Assembly (NCBI RefSeq): GCF_030369635.1
Contig: NZ_CP128474.1
Span: 62,001-126,000 of the forward strand
Direction of reading: 5' to 3'
Length of the DNA stretch: 64,000 bases
Source: Microbacterium arborescens
Lineage (GTDB): Bacteria; Actinomycetota; Actinomycetes; Actinomycetales; Microbacteriaceae
The position numbers and the translations under genes were made by a program. The first letter of the stretch is position 1. The number at the start of each line of letters is the position of its first letter. Shown here one piece after another: positions 1 through 7,905 of the stretch. The notes beneath the pieces were generated by a model. It was not told the origin of the DNA. It ran no database searches and saw only the letters and a program-made list of their open reading frames with translations.

Positions 1-63
1 GAGGCCCGCGACGATCGCGACCCAGAATCCCACCTCGCAGGCGATGATGGCGGCCAGGATCAT
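1..63 (-). CDS. Membrane protein, N-terminal fragment (cut by window edge)
   Basis: Only the first 21 codons are in the window. They begin at an ATG read on the minus strand at 63 and encode an almost entirely hydrophobic stretch starting MILAAIIACEV, so the product begins with a membrane segment and almost no cytoplasmic lead. An AGAGGA ribosome-binding site lies 8 nt upstream of the ATG, which supports the start. It is divergent from the phosphatase gene at 172, with about 108 bp between them. Family and function cannot be told from this fragment. Confidence 0.6.
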   Translation of the reverse strand, partial: MILAAIIACEVGFWVAIVAGL

Positions 64-171
64 GGTCGAGTCCTCTCGAGGGGGGGATGTCGCTATGTTA
101 ACACGCGCGTGCTAGCAAAAATCGCGTGACTCGGTGACCCGGAGCGGGCCTGAGTCGTATTGACTGGAGGC

Positions 172-1470
172 ATGACGCACGCCCCGCCTGACACCCGGGT
201 CTCCCTTGCGGAGACGGCGCCGGTGGTCGTGGCGACCGTGCACCGGTCATGGGAGAACCCCGCACGGCAAGCCATCGTCGCCGCGTTCGTCGTCGGAGCG
301 GCCATCGCGAGCGCGGCCGTGCCCTGGCTCCCGGTGACGGACCCGACGAGGATGCGGCAGGGAGCCGCTCTCGCGGTCGTGCTGCTGGTCCTGGGCGCTC
401 TGATGGCGCGGTGGCCGGTGCTGCGGCGCGCGGAGCTGCTCATCCCTATCGGCGACTTCGTCGCGATCGGCCTGCTGCGTTTCGGCACGGGCGACACGCA
501 ATCCGTGTTCCTCGCGATCGTCGTGCTCCCGGTGATCTGGATCGCCGCCGGGCCCGGGCGCTGGCGCATCCTCGTCCCCCTCGTCGGCGTGTGCGTCACG
601 CTGCTGCTGCCGCTCGTGCTCGCGCCGGGCCAGGCGCTCACCGCGAGCGAGCTCGTCCGGCTGATCATCGCCGTGCTCGTCTACGCGGCAGCGGGCGCCG
701 TCGTCAACGAGCTGTCGCGCCGCTCGCTGCAGAAGCTCACCGCGTCGCAGTGGCACCGGCGTCTGGCCGAGGCCGAGGTGTCGCAGGCCGCGGTCGTGCA
801 ACGGTCGTTGCAGCCGGTCGACGGCTCGGACCTCCCGCCGCGCTTCCGCGTCGCCGGGGTCTGCGTGCCGGCCCGGACGGTCGGCGGTGATTTCTACGAC
901 TGGTACGCCACGCCCGACGGCGGCACGGCCTTCACTCTCGGCGACGTCATGGGCAAGGGCGTCGGCCCCGGGATGATCGCCGCCGCGGTCCGCACGGTCA
1001 TCCGCAGCAACGTCGACGATCCCGACCCCGCCGCAGCTCTGCGCCGCGCCGCCGTCGGCCTGAACACGGGACCCACCGACACGATCGGCACCCAGTTCAC
1101 GACGTGCTTCCATGCGCGGATCAGCCCGGATGGGATGCTGCGCTGGGTCGATGCCGGGCATGGCCTCACGATCGTCCGCAGCGCCGGCGGCACGAGCGTC
1201 TTCCTCCGTTCAGGTCAGCTCCCTATCGGTGTCGGCACCGGATGGAGTAGCGATGAGGTCGCGCTGCGGCCCGGCGACAGCGTCATCAGCGTCAGCGATG
1301 GCGTCCTCGACCTCTTCGGCGGGTCTTTGGACTCGATCGACCGCTACCGCGACTTCGTCACCGGTCGGGACGACATCGACGTCGTGGTCAGCGAGCTCGC
1401 CGCCCGTGCCTCACAGAGCGAGCAGGAGGATGACGTCACGGTGATCGCGGTCACCTGGGGTGCGGCCTGA
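172..1470 (+). CDS. Membrane-anchored PP2C/SpoIIE-type serine/threonine phosphatase
   Basis: A 432-residue protein. Residues about 30-190 hold several hydrophobic membrane segments; residues about 200-430 form a SpoIIE/RsbU-type PP2C phosphatase domain. Visible motifs are GGDFYDW (about residue 238), GDVMGKG (about 256), DAGHG, SDGVLDLF and a C-terminal EDDVTVIAV, which supply the acidic metal ligands of the family. Such proteins usually dephosphorylate anti-sigma-factor antagonists or partner phosphoproteins; no kinase or antagonist gene is adjacent, so the target is unknown. I take the ATG at 172; a TTG at 160 adds four residues. GGAGG sits only 1 nt before the ATG, too close for a normal ribosome-binding site, so the start is uncertain by a few codons. 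Confidence 0.85.
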   Translation: MTHAPPDTRVSLAETAPVVVATVHRSWENPARQAIVAAFVVGAAIASAAVPWLPVTDPTRMRQGAALAVVLLVLGALMARWPVLRRAELLIPIGDFVAIGLLRFGTGDTQSVFLAIVVLPVIWIAAGPGRWRILVPLVGVCVTLLLPLVLAPGQALTASELVRLIIAVLVYAAAGAVVNELSRRSLQKLTASQWHRRLAEAEVSQAAVVQRSLQPVDGSDLPPRFRVAGVCVPARTVGGDFYDWYATPDGGTAFTLGDVMGKGVGPGMIAAAVRTVIRSNVDDPDPAAALRRAAVGLNTGPTDTIGTQFTTCFHARISPDGMLRWVDAGHGLTIVRSAGGTSVFLRSGQLPIGVGTGWSSDEVALRPGDSVISVSDGVLDLFGGSLDSIDRYRDFVTGRDDIDVVVSELAARASQSEQEDDVTVIAVTWGAA

Positions 1471-1485
1471 GGCCGCCACCGATGC

Positions 1486-2499
1486 TCAGAACGCGCGGTT
1501 GCGCACCAGCTCGAGCGCGGCCTCCTCGTACCAGCTGCCCGCCGCGGGCCCGCCGTTGCAGGTTCCGTCACTCTCTCCGGGTCGCTTGATCCAGAGCAGG
1601 GCGTCGAGCCCGGAGCCGTCCGTGCCGACGCTCGGCGGCGTCCCGAGACCGACTCCGGTGGGGTTGCACCACGTGCCCTGCCATCCGCGGCCGTTGCGCG
1701 ACGTGTCGATGACGTACCGCGGGGCCCCGCCCAGAAGCGCACGCAGACGCTCCGCGTACCGTTGCTCGTCGGCGGTCGGCGAGAAGTTCGACACGTTGGT
1801 GGAGAACCCTCGGCCATCGAGCACCCCGGCGTCGCGCAACCGCTGGGCCATCGTCTCGGGCGGCACCCAGTTCGCGTTCCCCGCGTCGATGTAGGCCGCG
1901 ACGCCGGCGGCAGTGAGGGCGCGGACCGCGTCGCGGATCAGCGTCGTCCGGGGACCCTGGCCTGCGCAGTCACCGAGCATCGGCAGCGCGTCGGGTTCGA
2001 CGATCACGGCAGCGGCCGTCCCGCGCAGCGTCTGCGCGATGAGCTGCGCCCAGCCCGCATAGCGCTCGACCGTGAGGCCGCCTTGGGAGTAGGCGGCACA
2101 GTCCCGAGCCGGGATCGCGTACATGACGAACGTCGCCACCTTGTTCTGCGCGGCCGCCGCGGCGGTCTCCGCCCGGAGCACCTGCACAAGCTCGGCATCG
2201 CTGTACCACTCACCGAGCCAGGTCGCGGTGGGTCTGCTCGCGATCACGTCGAAGGCGTCGGCCACCGCCGTGCGCCCTTGAGCCCGCGCGTCCGCCGCGG
2301 CCCGGGCCGCGGCCGAATCGGTGGGCAGCGCCGCCCCGCGCGCGAGCGGGTTCGGGCCGGCGGCAGGCGTGACCGCTGGTTCCGCGGCCCGATGAGCCTC
2401 GGTGTGAGCGCTCGCGGGCGCCGCATGCGCGACTCCGTCGGCGACCGCGAGAGCGAACACCGCGGCGAGTGCCGATGGGATCCGTGGAACGCTGCGCAT
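1486..2499 (-). CDS. Secreted glycoside hydrolase family 6 (endoglucanase/cellobiohydrolase type)
   Basis: A 337-residue protein with a Sec signal peptide (MRSVPRIPSALAAVFALAV, cleavage around the AHA-AP region near residue 26-31). The catalytic domain shows GH6 hallmarks: LGEWY near the start, an RDC motif (about residue 130), VIVEPDALPM (about 165) whose Asp corresponds to the GH6 general acid, YIDAGNANW, FSTNVSNF, WCNPTG and LWIKRPGESDG near the end. The family hydrolyses beta-1,4-glucans with inversion. There is no carbohydrate-binding module, so it is a single-domain enzyme. It converges on the phosphatase gene with only 15 bp between stops. The putative start has an AAGGAGGG-like site just upstream. 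Substrate assignment (cellulose or another beta-glucan) is inferred from the family only. Confidence 0.88.
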   Translation of the reverse strand: MRSVPRIPSALAAVFALAVADGVAHAAPASAHTEAHRAAEPAVTPAAGPNPLARGAALPTDSAAARAAADARAQGRTAVADAFDVIASRPTATWLGEWYSDAELVQVLRAETAAAAAQNKVATFVMYAIPARDCAAYSQGGLTVERYAGWAQLIAQTLRGTAAAVIVEPDALPMLGDCAGQGPRTTLIRDAVRALTAAGVAAYIDAGNANWVPPETMAQRLRDAGVLDGRGFSTNVSNFSPTADEQRYAERLRALLGGAPRYVIDTSRNGRGWQGTWCNPTGVGLGTPPSVGTDGSGLDALLWIKRPGESDGTCNGGPAAGSWYEEAALELVRNRAF

Positions 2500-2661
2500 G
2501 ATCGACCCTCCTTTCGACGGTGCCCCGAGAGTACCGGGATGAGGTGCGTTCGTCAGCGGCCTTGCGCGACCTCCGCTCGGATGATGTCGGCCTTACGGTG
2601 CGCCGGGTCCTCGCTCCCGCCGGTCAGCCTCTCGCCCGATCACGCCCGCCCGGTCCACGGG

Positions 2662-3330
2662 TCACGGATGACGTGAGGCCGAGGGGTCTCCGAAGTGCGT
2701 GCGGATGTGCTCGCTGATGGCGCGTCGGCCCGCGTCCTGGTCGCCTGCGATCAGGGCGTCGAGCAGTACGCGGTGCTGCGCACCCACGGCGTGAGGATCG
2801 GCGTAGTACGAGGCATCGCGGCGGAAGTAGGCGCGGACGCGAGGCTGGATCGTCCGCCAGATCTGCAGGCAGTGCTGTTGCCCCGAGAGGACGACGATGG
2901 CCTCGTGGAATCGGGCGTCCTCGTCGGCGAGCCTTCCCAGGTCGCCGGCGCCCGCCGCGTCGTCCATGCTCGCGACGATGGCGGCCAGCGCTGCGGCATC
3001 CTCGTCCGTGCACACCTCCATCGCCTTCGCGAAGGCGAAGCGCTCGAGGGCCAGGCGAACGGGCACGAGGACGTTCTCGATCTCATCCTGTGACACCCCG
3101 AGCACCTCGGTGCCGCGATAGGGGTAGGAGACGACGAGCCCCTCCTGTTCGAGCTGCCGCAGCGCCTCGCGGATGGGTGCGCGGCTGGTGCCGAGCTGAC
3201 TCGCGAGCTCGAGCTCGGTGAGCCGATGACCGGGTTCGAGATCTCCCGACGTGATGGCTTCCCGCAGCACCTCGGCCACCTGCTCGCGACGCGAAGCGGT
3301 GGGGATCGGCGGAAGGGATGGGGTGGGCAC
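2662..3330 (-). CDS. GntR-family (FadR/FCD subfamily) transcriptional regulator
   Basis: 222 residues from the GTG at 3330. The N-terminal winged helix (about residues 10-75) shows the GntR pattern LTELELASQLGTSRAPIREA, followed by LEQEGLV; the rest is an all-helical FCD ligand domain. An open frame continues upstream to a TTG at 3372, but that would start inside the operator palindrome. The GTG at 3330 lies exactly 6 nt after a TACCGT -10 box whose -35 (TTGTCG) is 17 bp upstream and inside the operator, so a leaderless, autorepressed gene is most likely. It is divergent from the enolase-superfamily gene at 3404 and probably controls it and the HAD phosphatase at 4577, which carries a matching site. 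Confidence 0.88.
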   Translation of the reverse strand: MPTPSLPPIPTASRREQVAEVLREAITSGDLEPGHRLTELELASQLGTSRAPIREALRQLEQEGLVVSYPYRGTEVLGVSQDEIENVLVPVRLALERFAFAKAMEVCTDEDAAALAAIVASMDDAAGAGDLGRLADEDARFHEAIVVLSGQQHCLQIWRTIQPRVRAYFRRDASYYADPHAVGAQHRVLLDALIAGDQDAGRRAISEHIRTHFGDPSASRHP

Positions 3331-3336
3331 CAGGCA

Positions 3337-3365
3337 ACGGTAGCAATTACGATGGTTGTCGACAA
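3337..3365 (-). promoter_or_regulatory. Promoter of the GntR gene (leaderless)
   Basis: Read on the minus strand: -35 TTGTCG at 3365-3360, 17-bp spacer, -10 TACCGT at 3342-3337, then 6 nt to the GTG at 3330. The -35 is inside operator O1. The assignment is by pattern only. Confidence 0.5.
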
Positions 3366-3376
3366 TCGACAACCAT
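3352..3376. promoter_or_regulatory. GntR operator O1 in the divergent promoter region
   Basis: A perfect inverted repeat with 11-bp arms (ATGGTTGTCGA and TCGACAACCAT) around a 3-nt centre (CAA). It lies between the GntR gene and the enolase-superfamily gene. The putative -35 of the regulator (3360-3365) is inside it, so binding would block that promoter. Its 15-bp core is repeated, in inverted orientation and without mismatch, at 5264-5278 upstream of the HAD phosphatase. Confidence 0.75.
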
Positions 3377-3403
3377 CACGTCAGTGGTGAGAGAGGCGAA
3401 CCC

Positions 3404-4552
3404 ATGAAGATCACGGAGATCAAGACGTGTGGACTCCGCGGAGCGACCCCGGAGGGCGGATGGACGCATGAGCACGGTCCCGACGACGTCATCCACACCC
3501 TGATCGCCATTCACACCGACGAGGGCGTGATCGGTGTCGGCAGCTGCTACTCGAGCGAGTCTCTCGTGCGGGCGGCTCTCGAACTCCTCTCGCCGCTCCT
3601 GGTCGGCGCGGACCCCCGCGAGCCGGAGCGGGTGAGTCAGACCCTGAACGCGCACACATTCTGGATGGGGAGAGGCGGCGCGGTCGCGCACGCGATCAGC
3701 GGCATCGACATCGCCCTGTGGGACATCCTGGGTCAGGTGGCAGGGCTGCCGGTCGGGAAGCTGCTGGGCGGCGTCTACCGATCGCGGGTGCGTCCTTACG
3801 CGTCGTTGCTGGTAGACGACCCGGCTCCGCTGCGCGACAAGCTGCACGAGATCGCCGCCGGCGGGTTCACCGCGTTCAAGATCGGCTGGGGCGGGTTCGG
3901 GCGTCGTGACAGCCGATACGACGAGGATGTCGTCGCCGCGGCGCGCGACGCGATCGGGGCGGATGCCCTGCTCGCCGTTGACGCGGGTGGCTCGGACGGA
4001 TTCTGGGCGGGACGCTCGGCATGGGCGATCCGCACCTCGGCGATGCTCGCCGACCACGATGTCGCGTGGTTCGAGGAAGCACTCGCGCCCGACGATATCG
4101 AAGGGTACAGCGCTCTCCGCGCGCGATCCGGCGTGCCGATCGCCGGCGGGGAGGTTCTCACGCGGCGGCAGGACTTCGCGCGATGCCTGCGGGCCGGAGC
4201 GTTCGACATCGTGCAGCCCGACACGACGAAGAGCGGCGGGCTCAGCGAATCGCGCCGCGTCGCTTGGCTGGCGGAGGAGTTCGGCGTGCAGCTCATCCCG
4301 CACGGGTGGAACACAGCGGTCGGGCTGAGCGCGGATCTGCATCTCGCGTCCGCCGTCGCCGGCACCGACCTCGTGGAGTATCGCACGGGCTCCGCCTACA
4401 TCGACGGGCTGCTGGAGGCGCCTCCCCAGCTCGACGCCGATGGCATGCTCACGGTGCCCGACGCCCCCGGCCTCGGCATCCGGCTCTCGCAGGAATCCCT
4501 CGATCGGTGGGGCACGCGACCCGATCTGCTGCGGCCGAGCGCGGGCCGGTGA
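3404..4552 (+). CDS. Enolase-superfamily enzyme (mandelate racemase / muconate lactonizing type)
   Basis: 382 residues from the ATG at 3404, which has a GAGAGG site 7 nt upstream. The N-terminal capping domain is followed by a barrel with the superfamily residues: the KIGWG strand (Lys about 159), Asp in AVDAGG (about 192), Glu in WFEEAL (about 222), Glu in GGEV (about 249) and His in PHGWNT (about 299). The Lys/Asp/Glu/Glu/His set fits mandelate-racemase-subgroup sugar-acid dehydratases, racemases or related enzymes; the exact substrate cannot be read from sequence. The second residue of the usual KxK/KxH motif is not basic here (KIG), which leaves the His as the likely second base. The divergent GntR regulator and shared operator suggest catabolism of an acid sugar or similar compound. 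Confidence 0.85.
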   Translation: MKITEIKTCGLRGATPEGGWTHEHGPDDVIHTLIAIHTDEGVIGVGSCYSSESLVRAALELLSPLLVGADPREPERVSQTLNAHTFWMGRGGAVAHAISGIDIALWDILGQVAGLPVGKLLGGVYRSRVRPYASLLVDDPAPLRDKLHEIAAGGFTAFKIGWGGFGRRDSRYDEDVVAAARDAIGADALLAVDAGGSDGFWAGRSAWAIRTSAMLADHDVAWFEEALAPDDIEGYSALRARSGVPIAGGEVLTRRQDFARCLRAGAFDIVQPDTTKSGGLSESRRVAWLAEEFGVQLIPHGWNTAVGLSADLHLASAVAGTDLVEYRTGSAYIDGLLEAPPQLDADGMLTVPDAPGLGIRLSQESLDRWGTRPDLLRPSAGR

Positions 4553-4576
4553 GCCGCGGGTCACGTTGCCGGTGCG

Positions 4577-5242
4577 TCAGGTTGTCGGGGCGTCGAGGAT
4601 GATCGCGCGCATCCCGGCGCTCGTCGCTCCACGCGCGCCGACGGCGCTGTCCTCGATCGCGAGACAGCGCGCAGGCGGCACCGCGACGAGGGATGCCGCG
4701 CGGCGGTAGAGGTCGGGATACGGCTTCGGGCGGTCGCGCGGCGTCCATCCCACCAGCGGCACCCCCGTCAGCAGGGGGAGCGCGCAGGAGACGGTGTACT
4801 GCAGCCGCTCCTGCGCGCTGTTGCTGACGACGGCGATCGGGACCCTCGCGTCGATGAGGTCGCGGGCGAGGGCGTAGATCGGATCGATGGGCTGCAGGCT
4901 CTCATCGAACGCCGATCGCAGGCGGCGCCAGTACTCGCGATACACGACCTCCGTCGGAGGCAGCGAGGGATTCGTCGGCCGGAGCGTGGCGAGGCGCTGC
5001 TCGAAGCTCAGCCCGTCCGTAGCCGCACCCGGAGCCGGGCTCAGGGCGAGCTCGTCTGCGAGGGCGCGCCACACGCGGTCGCAGATCGGCTCGGAGTCGA
5101 CGAGGGTGCCGTCGCAGTCGAAAAGCACCGCATCGACCTTCTGCCGACAGACGCGATCGAGCACGGACGCGGCCACGTCGTCGATGCCCGTCCCATCTGA
5201 GGTCAGGCGCCCACGCGCGGTTTCAGTGCGGGCCTTGGCCAT
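4577..5242 (-). CDS. HAD-superfamily phosphatase / beta-phosphoglucomutase-like protein
   Basis: 221 residues. The HAD motif I, LFDCDGTLVDSE, starts near residue 40; motif II is VVSNS, motif III the Lys in RPKPYPDLY, and motif IV is AIEDSAVGARGA. The helical cap between motifs I and II marks subfamily I (phosphoglycolate phosphatase/beta-PGM type), acting on a small phosphorylated sugar or sugar acid. The ATG at 5242 has AAGGAG 7 nt upstream, and a palindrome matching the GntR operator is 20 bp upstream. It converges on the enolase-superfamily gene with 24 bp between stops. Co-regulation suggests it processes a phosphorylated intermediate in the same pathway; this is inference. Confidence 0.83.
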   Translation of the reverse strand: MAKARTETARGRLTSDGTGIDDVAASVLDRVCRQKVDAVLFDCDGTLVDSEPICDRVWRALADELALSPAPGAATDGLSFEQRLATLRPTNPSLPPTEVVYREYWRRLRSAFDESLQPIDPIYALARDLIDARVPIAVVSNSAQERLQYTVSCALPLLTGVPLVGWTPRDRPKPYPDLYRRAASLVAVPPARCLAIEDSAVGARGATSAGMRAIILDAPTT

Positions 5243-5261
5243 GCCACCACTCCTTCGAAGA

Positions 5262-5280
5262 AATGTCGATTGTCGACATT
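5262..5280. promoter_or_regulatory. GntR operator O2 upstream of the HAD phosphatase
   Basis: Inverted repeat with 8-bp arms (AATGTCGA and TCGACATT) around TTG. The 15-bp core TGTCGATTGTCGACA (5264-5278) is the exact reverse complement of the core of operator O1 at 3357-3371. It lies between the phosphatase ribosome-binding site and the end of the YhgE-like gene, so it most likely controls the phosphatase. Confidence 0.7.
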
Positions 5281-5299
5281 CTACCGAGGCGGCCGGAGC

Positions 5300-7243
5300 T
5301 CACCCGATGAGGCTCGGCTGCAGGTCGCGCAGGGTGCGTCCGTGCGTCATCCGGGCCACGCCGATCGCGGCGAGCACCAGTGCGCCCACCATCCACGTGA
5401 ACAGCACCGCGAGGTCGAGGCTCACCCGACTGAGGTCGCCGCCGTACATCCACTGCCGCATGCCGTCGACGACGTAACCCATCGGCAGAACGTGGTGCAG
5501 GGCCGCGAGAGGTGCCGGCAGGGTCTGCCAGGGGAACGTGCCGCCCGCCGTGACGAGCTGGAGCACCATCAGCACGAGACCGATGAACTGTCCCACCGAC
5601 CCCAACCACACGTTGAGCGCGAGGATGATCGCGGCGTAGGTGAACGACGCGGTGATGAGCATCCCCAGGGTCCCCACGGGGCTCGAGAAGTTGAACCCGA
5701 GCGCGATCGACAGCACGCCGAAGAGGACGATCATGCCGATGCCGCCGAGCATCGCGGGAGTCAGCCACCCCGCGAGGGTCACGCGCAGCGGCGACCGCAG
5801 CGCGGTCACGGCTCGGCGCGACACCGGCTTGACGATGAGGAACAGCGCGTAGATGCCGATCCACCCGGCGAGGGCCGCGAAGAAGGGGGCCAAGCCCGCG
5901 CCGTAGTCACCGGCCTTCGCGATGTTCCCGGAATCGACCGCGACCGGGTCGGCGATCGTCTGCGCCTGCTGGTCGCGCAGCTCGGGCGACGAATCGGGCA
6001 GCTGGGCGACACCCGAGCTCAACCCGTCGCGCAGTGTCACGAGCCCGCCGTCGAGGGTGCCGAGTCCCGTCGCGAGTTGACGTGCGCCATCGTCGAGCTG
6101 AGCCGCACCGGTCGCGGCCTCGTCGGTCGCGGCGGCGAGCTGACCGGCGCCCGACGAGACGGATGCCGCGCCGTCGGCCGCCTGCGCTGCTCCACTCGCG
6201 AGCTGCGCCGCGCCCGAGCTCACCTGCGCGGCGCCTGCGGCCAGCCGGTCGATCTGACCGGTGGCCTCGTCGACGCGCGTCACGCCCGACTGCAGGCGCT
6301 CGCCGATCGGATCGAGGCGGGCGAGGACCTCCGCGATCTGCGCCTGGTCGAGCCCGCGGTCTGCGAGCAGCGCGGCGATATCGGTGCGTACCTGCGGAAG
6401 CTGACCCGCTGCGTCGTCGACGACCGACCGCACGCGGTCGGCGTAGCCGGCGAGCTCGGCGGTGCCGTCCGAAACTTGAGCCGCGCCGGAAGCCAGGTCG
6501 GATGAGCCCTGTGCCAGCGTGCGCGTGCCGTCGGCGAGTTGCGACGCGCCTCCGGCGAGCTGGTTGGCTCCGTCGCGCAGCTGCACCGCGCCGGCCGAGA
6601 GCTGGCCCGTGCCGTCGGCGAGCTGGTTGGCCCCGTCGAGGGCCTGACCTGCGCCGTCGACGAGCTGGTTCGCGCCATCGGTGGCGTTCTGCAGCTGCAC
6701 GCGGATGTCGGCGATGCCGGTGAGCAGGCGCGATGCGGCCTCACGGCCGACGAGTTCGGCGACCGACGAGCGGATGCGTTCGACCGCCTGCGAGCCGATA
6801 GACGACGCGAGGTAGTTGTTCGCGTCGTTGGTGGCGAGCACCAGCGTCGCCTGTCGGGGCTCGTCGCCCGCCGCGCTCGTGAGGGCGAGCGAGAAGTCCT
6901 CGGGAAGCGTCACGGAGAAGTCGACCTCGCCGGTGCGCAGTGCCTCCTGCGCCTCGGCGGCATCCATCTGCTTCCAGCCGAAGTCTTTGCCCTCGACGAG
7001 CTTGTCGGCGACCTCCGACCCGTAGTTGACCGTGCCGTCGCCGTCGCTCGCCGGAGCACCGGAGTCGAGATCGACGAGGGCGACCGGGATGTCGGCGAAC
7101 TTCCCGTACGGGTCTTGATTGGCCCAGAGGTACAGGCCGCCGTACAGGACGGGGACGAGCATGAGCGCGATCAGGGCGACCACCGACATCCGGGTGGCCG
7201 TCAGGCGTCGCAGCTCCGCGCTGATCAGGGCGGGGATCTTCAT
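5300..7243 (-). CDS. YhgE/Pip-domain membrane protein (ABC-2 permease-like)
   Basis: 647 residues from the ATG at 7243 (AAGG about 8 nt upstream); the open frame continues upstream but overlaps the next gene. One TM segment near the N-terminus (RMSVVALIALMLVPVLYGG) precedes a large extracytoplasmic region and a block of about 12 imperfect repeats of the form QLADGAxQLxxGA (about residues 210-420), then five or so TM segments to the C-terminus. This is the YhgE/Pip architecture (phage-infection-protein-like, ABC-2 membrane fold). The function in Gram-positives is poorly defined; links to export and envelope processes are reported. It overlaps the upstream ABC-like gene by 4 nt (ATGA), third in a TetR operon, so it is probably a TetR-controlled exporter component. 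Confidence 0.85.
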   Translation of the reverse strand: MKIPALISAELRRLTATRMSVVALIALMLVPVLYGGLYLWANQDPYGKFADIPVALVDLDSGAPASDGDGTVNYGSEVADKLVEGKDFGWKQMDAAEAQEALRTGEVDFSVTLPEDFSLALTSAAGDEPRQATLVLATNDANNYLASSIGSQAVERIRSSVAELVGREAASRLLTGIADIRVQLQNATDGANQLVDGAGQALDGANQLADGTGQLSAGAVQLRDGANQLAGGASQLADGTRTLAQGSSDLASGAAQVSDGTAELAGYADRVRSVVDDAAGQLPQVRTDIAALLADRGLDQAQIAEVLARLDPIGERLQSGVTRVDEATGQIDRLAAGAAQVSSGAAQLASGAAQAADGAASVSSGAGQLAAATDEAATGAAQLDDGARQLATGLGTLDGGLVTLRDGLSSGVAQLPDSSPELRDQQAQTIADPVAVDSGNIAKAGDYGAGLAPFFAALAGWIGIYALFLIVKPVSRRAVTALRSPLRVTLAGWLTPAMLGGIGMIVLFGVLSIALGFNFSSPVGTLGMLITASFTYAAIILALNVWLGSVGQFIGLVLMVLQLVTAGGTFPWQTLPAPLAALHHVLPMGYVVDGMRQWMYGGDLSRVSLDLAVLFTWMVGALVLAAIGVARMTHGRTLRDLQPSLIG

Positions 7244-7905
7244 CGGGAGGCCTTCGGACGGGTGCCGCGCAGTCGGATGCCGCTGGGCACCAGACGCCGA
7301 TGCGGCGCGAGGGGATCGGTTTCCGTGAGGAGGGTCGCAGCGGCCTGCCCGGCGATCACGAGCACGGCCTGCCCGCGGCCCGCGAACTCGCGGGCGAGCG
7401 TCCACCAGGCGTGGGGATCGCCGCCGTGGCGGTCGGGTGAGACGAGCACGATGCCCTCGACTCCCGGGCGCAGGACCGCGAGCTCGAGCAGCATCCGGAT
7501 GCGGTCGGTCGCCGGCACATCGCCGATGGGGACACGCGAGTACGAGCGGAGGTCGTGCTCGTCGAGCCACCGCCGCGCCGAGATCGGGTCGGCGAGGCGG
7601 CCGGCGAACATCAGCTCCTCGCTGACGACGCCGACCGTGGAGATGTTCGGGGGCGGGTCGCTGACGTCGGGCGCGTCGATCAGCGCGGTCTTGTGTCGCA
7701 GGGTGCGCGACGCACGGGCGCCGTCGAGAAGCACGGTGCCGCCGTCGGGGCGCATCCGCCCGCTCGCGATCAGGCCCAGAACGGTCGGACGCTGCTCGGT
7801 CTCGGCGATCGCGAGCGTCGCGCGTCCGGTGCGGAACGTCAGGCTCGTGGGCGGCAGGGCCAGGTCTTTCCGGCCCTTGGCCACCTCGCGCAGTTCGACG
7901 CGCAT
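7240..7905 (-). CDS. Degenerate ABC-transporter ATPase-like protein (Walker motifs lost)
   Basis: 221 residues, between a TetR gene (1-nt overlap, TGATG) and a YhgE gene (4-nt overlap). The order of elements follows an ABC ATPase: an N-terminal beta region, a segment ending GGTVLLDG as after a normal P-loop, a helical region, a signature/Walker B-like region and a C-terminal AVLVIAG strand. However, the P-loop position reads AETEQRPTV instead of GxxGxGKST, the LSGG position reads VPATD, and the Walker B position reads GIVLVSPD, with no catalytic DE. It therefore cannot bind or hydrolyse ATP in the normal way, yet the frame is intact and translationally coupled. It is either a structural partner of the YhgE permease or an evolved regulator; the fold call is inference from pattern. 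Confidence 0.65.
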   Translation of the reverse strand: MRVELREVAKGRKDLALPPTSLTFRTGRATLAIAETEQRPTVLGLIASGRMRPDGGTVLLDGARASRTLRHKTALIDAPDVSDPPPNISTVGVVSEELMFAGRLADPISARRWLDEHDLRSYSRVPIGDVPATDRIRMLLELAVLRPGVEGIVLVSPDRHGGDPHAWWTLAREFAGRGQAVLVIAGQAAATLLTETDPLAPHRRLVPSGIRLRGTRPKASR

